Assembly: GCA_964413635.1 (NCBI GenBank)
Contig: CAYPTH010000138.1
Location: 1-7,034 of the forward strand
Length of the DNA stretch: 7,034 bases
Direction of reading: 5' to 3'
DNA from: CAYFQV01 sp964413635
Lineage (GTDB): Bacteria > Spirochaetota > Spirochaetia > DSM-27196 > PWMO01
Positions 5,892 through 7,034 of this stretch are shown piece after piece. The translations under genes and the position numbers were made by a program. How positions within the stretch are numbered: position 1 is the first letter of the stretch; each line of letters starts with the position of its first letter. The notes below the pieces were generated by a model. That model ran no database searches, had not been told where the DNA came from, and worked only from the letters and a program-made list of their open reading frames with translations.

Positions 5892-7034
5892 CTATTCCAG
5901 GTCGATCCGCCCAACGGCCACGGCGTAGCTTTCGCTTGCATCGGTTGAGAGGTCGCTCGACGTAAACGCCCCCTCGCCATCCCCAAGGTACAGGCGGTTT
6001 CGATCTCCACTCCGATTGGCAACCACGACATCAAGATGACCGTCGCGGTTAAAGTCGTTCAAGGCAACCGCAACGCTGGTGTTTGTAGACGCCGAGGCGT
6101 TCGAATTGGCAAAACCTCCGCTGCCGTTTCCCAGCAGGATTTGATTCTGGGAATCCTGAACGGTCACGAACGCATCGAGGGCGCCGTCACTGTCGAAGTC
6201 CCCGAGGGCGACATCGGTTCGGATGGAGCCGTAGAGGGGTCCATCCGAAGCCGAGAAGGTGCCTGCGCCGTTTCCCGCGTAGACACGGTCGGGTTTCATC
6301 ATACTGCTAGTGACAACATACGCGTCCAGATTCGCGTCATCGTTGATGAAACCGACGGCGACGGCGATGCTATTGCTCGCGTCGGAGGATGCATTGGTGG
6401 CAGTGAAGTTTCCTTCGCCATCTCCTAAGAAGATGCGGTTGTTCTGACCGCTGAAGTTTGCAACAAGCGCATCGAGATGCCCGTCGCCGTTGAAGTCCCC
6501 CAACGCGACGTCAACGCTGGCGTTAGCGTCCGTGGATGCGTCGGATACGGTGAAGGTCCCGTCACCCTTTCCCAAGTAGACGTTGTTACGTTGTCCTGCG
6601 TTTGCGACGAAGGCGTCTAGATGCTCGTCGCCGTCGATCAAGCCGACAGCAACCGCACGGCTCGAGTTCGTGTCCGAGGAGGCGTTTGAGCCGCCGTCGA
6701 AGGCGCCAGATCCGTCGCCGAGATAGATGCGGTTCTCAGCGCCATTGACGGCGACGAAGGCATCAAGGTGACTATCTCCATTGAAATCGGCCAGCACTAC
6801 CCCCTGGCCGGCGAGCTCATCGTCGCTCGCTTTGGACCCCGTGAAGCTTCCGGCGCCGTCTCCGAGGTAAACGCGATCTACCTCGTTTTCGTTCACCACA
6901 TAGAGATCCACAGCGCGGAACGGAGCGGCGTCTACCGTAACACCGGCTGAGGTATTTCCTGCGGTATCCACGGTTCGCACAGTGAATTGGCACTCAAGAT
7001 CATTAGTAATGATCAGTCACCGTATAGAAACCGG
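5892..7034 (-). CDS. FG-GAP/VCBS-repeat beta-propeller protein, 5' partial, with apparent frameshift near 7003-7019
   Basis: The frame is open from 7016 to the TAG at 5892. The first usable start, GTG 6980, would give 362 residues but has no Shine-Dalgarno and no signal peptide, and it starts inside an FN3 domain (FTVRTVDTAGNTSAG). Counting from that GTG, residues about 61-362 contain repeats starting at 61, 110, 158, 207, 257, 305 and 354, each about 49 residues. They follow the pattern VALGDFNGDGHLDAFVAN, then NRIYLGDGxGxF. The DFNGDGHLD loops are the calcium-binding type of FG-GAP/VCBS propellers. A half blade before repeat 1 and a half blade at the C-terminus (VAVGRIDLE) suit ring closure into seven blades. 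Upstream of 7016 the FN3 domain continues in another frame to the window edge (GFYTVTDHY), so the true gene starts beyond the window. Either a sequencing error or a real mutation is possible. An exported, probably surface-exposed role is inferred from the family and from the lipoprotein gene 28 bp downstream. Confidence 0.8.
5895..6800 (-). repeat. FG-GAP/VCBS coding repeats, about 147 bp period
   Basis: Six full repeats and one half repeat have residue steps of 49, 48, 49, 50, 48 and 49. Repeats 1, 3, 5 and 6 carry a DF-type loop (ADFNGD, GDFNGD, GDFDSD, NDFNRD). Repeats 2, 4 and 7 carry a GxI-type loop (GLIDGD, GFINDD, GRIDLE). The alternation suggests growth by duplication of two-blade units. 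Confidence 0.8.
7003..7019 (-). other. apparent one-base frameshift inside an FN3 domain
   Basis: On the minus strand one frame reads GFYTVTDHY and stops at TAA (7005-7003). The propeller frame is closed upstream by TGA (7019-7017) and reads NDLECQFTVRTVD from 7004. Dropping one base (for example at 7005) joins them into YTVTDHY-NDLECQFTVRTVD, which fits the FN3 pattern YTVTxLxxxxEYxFTVRxVD position for position. No homopolymer or classic slippery sequence is present at the site. Confidence 0.55.

Noticed and set aside
5864..6034. Upstream extension of the delta-60 lipoprotein to TTG 6034
   Set aside because: It would overlap the FG-GAP gene by 143 bp and bury a good lipoprotein signal peptide 57 residues inside the protein. 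ATG 5863 has a well-placed GGAG.
6981..7019. GTG 6980 as a genuine start of a short cytoplasmic propeller protein
   Set aside because: There is no Shine-Dalgarno before it and no signal peptide after it, and the sequence on both sides belongs to one FN3 domain.
7003..7019. Programmed ribosomal frameshift
   Set aside because: There is no slippery heptamer, homopolymer run or clear downstream pseudoknot at the site; an indel or sequencing error is simpler.

Overview
The window is GC-rich and nearly all of its coding capacity lies on the minus strand. Read in the direction of transcription (right to left) it holds four genes: the end of an FG-GAP/VCBS beta-propeller protein (from beyond 7034 down to 5892), a lipoprotein with an InlB-like repeat and a seven-repeat delta-60 propeller (5863-4412), a membrane-embedded transcription regulator with a 7TMR-DISM sensor and a LuxR-type HTH (4348-2732), and a lipoprotein with an FN3 domain, a chitobiase-C-like domain and a Pmp-type beta-helix (2591-375). 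The left edge (1 to about 335) looks like a decayed IS91-family transposase on the same strand.

No rRNA or marker gene is present, so taxonomy is inferred. The mix of relaxed lipoboxes (IVAC, VLSC), the GYAFAHWNTAADGSG-type InlB repeat, delta-60 and FG-GAP propellers, Pmp-like GGAI/FxxN helices and a 7TMR-DISM receptor fits a free-living, fairly GC-rich spirochaete (Spirochaetales). Another Gram-negative bacterium with many surface lipoproteins cannot be excluded.

Spacing suggests that the two propeller genes are co-transcribed (28 bp apart). The regulator follows after 63 bp and the helix gene after 140 bp. Both of those larger gaps contain an inverted repeat that encloses the same unusual core, ATACG-(0 or 3 nt)-AAAGTTGTA. 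This makes them candidate operators, possibly of the regulator encoded between them. The working model is inference only: a one-component membrane sensor, with its ligand-binding domain outside and its DNA-binding domain inside, controls its own gene and a set of exported repeat-fold lipoproteins.

Two gene-integrity points matter for reuse. The FG-GAP gene appears to carry a one-base frameshift near 7003-7019 that splits an FN3 domain. The delta-60 gene should start at 5863, not at the longer possible start at 6034.
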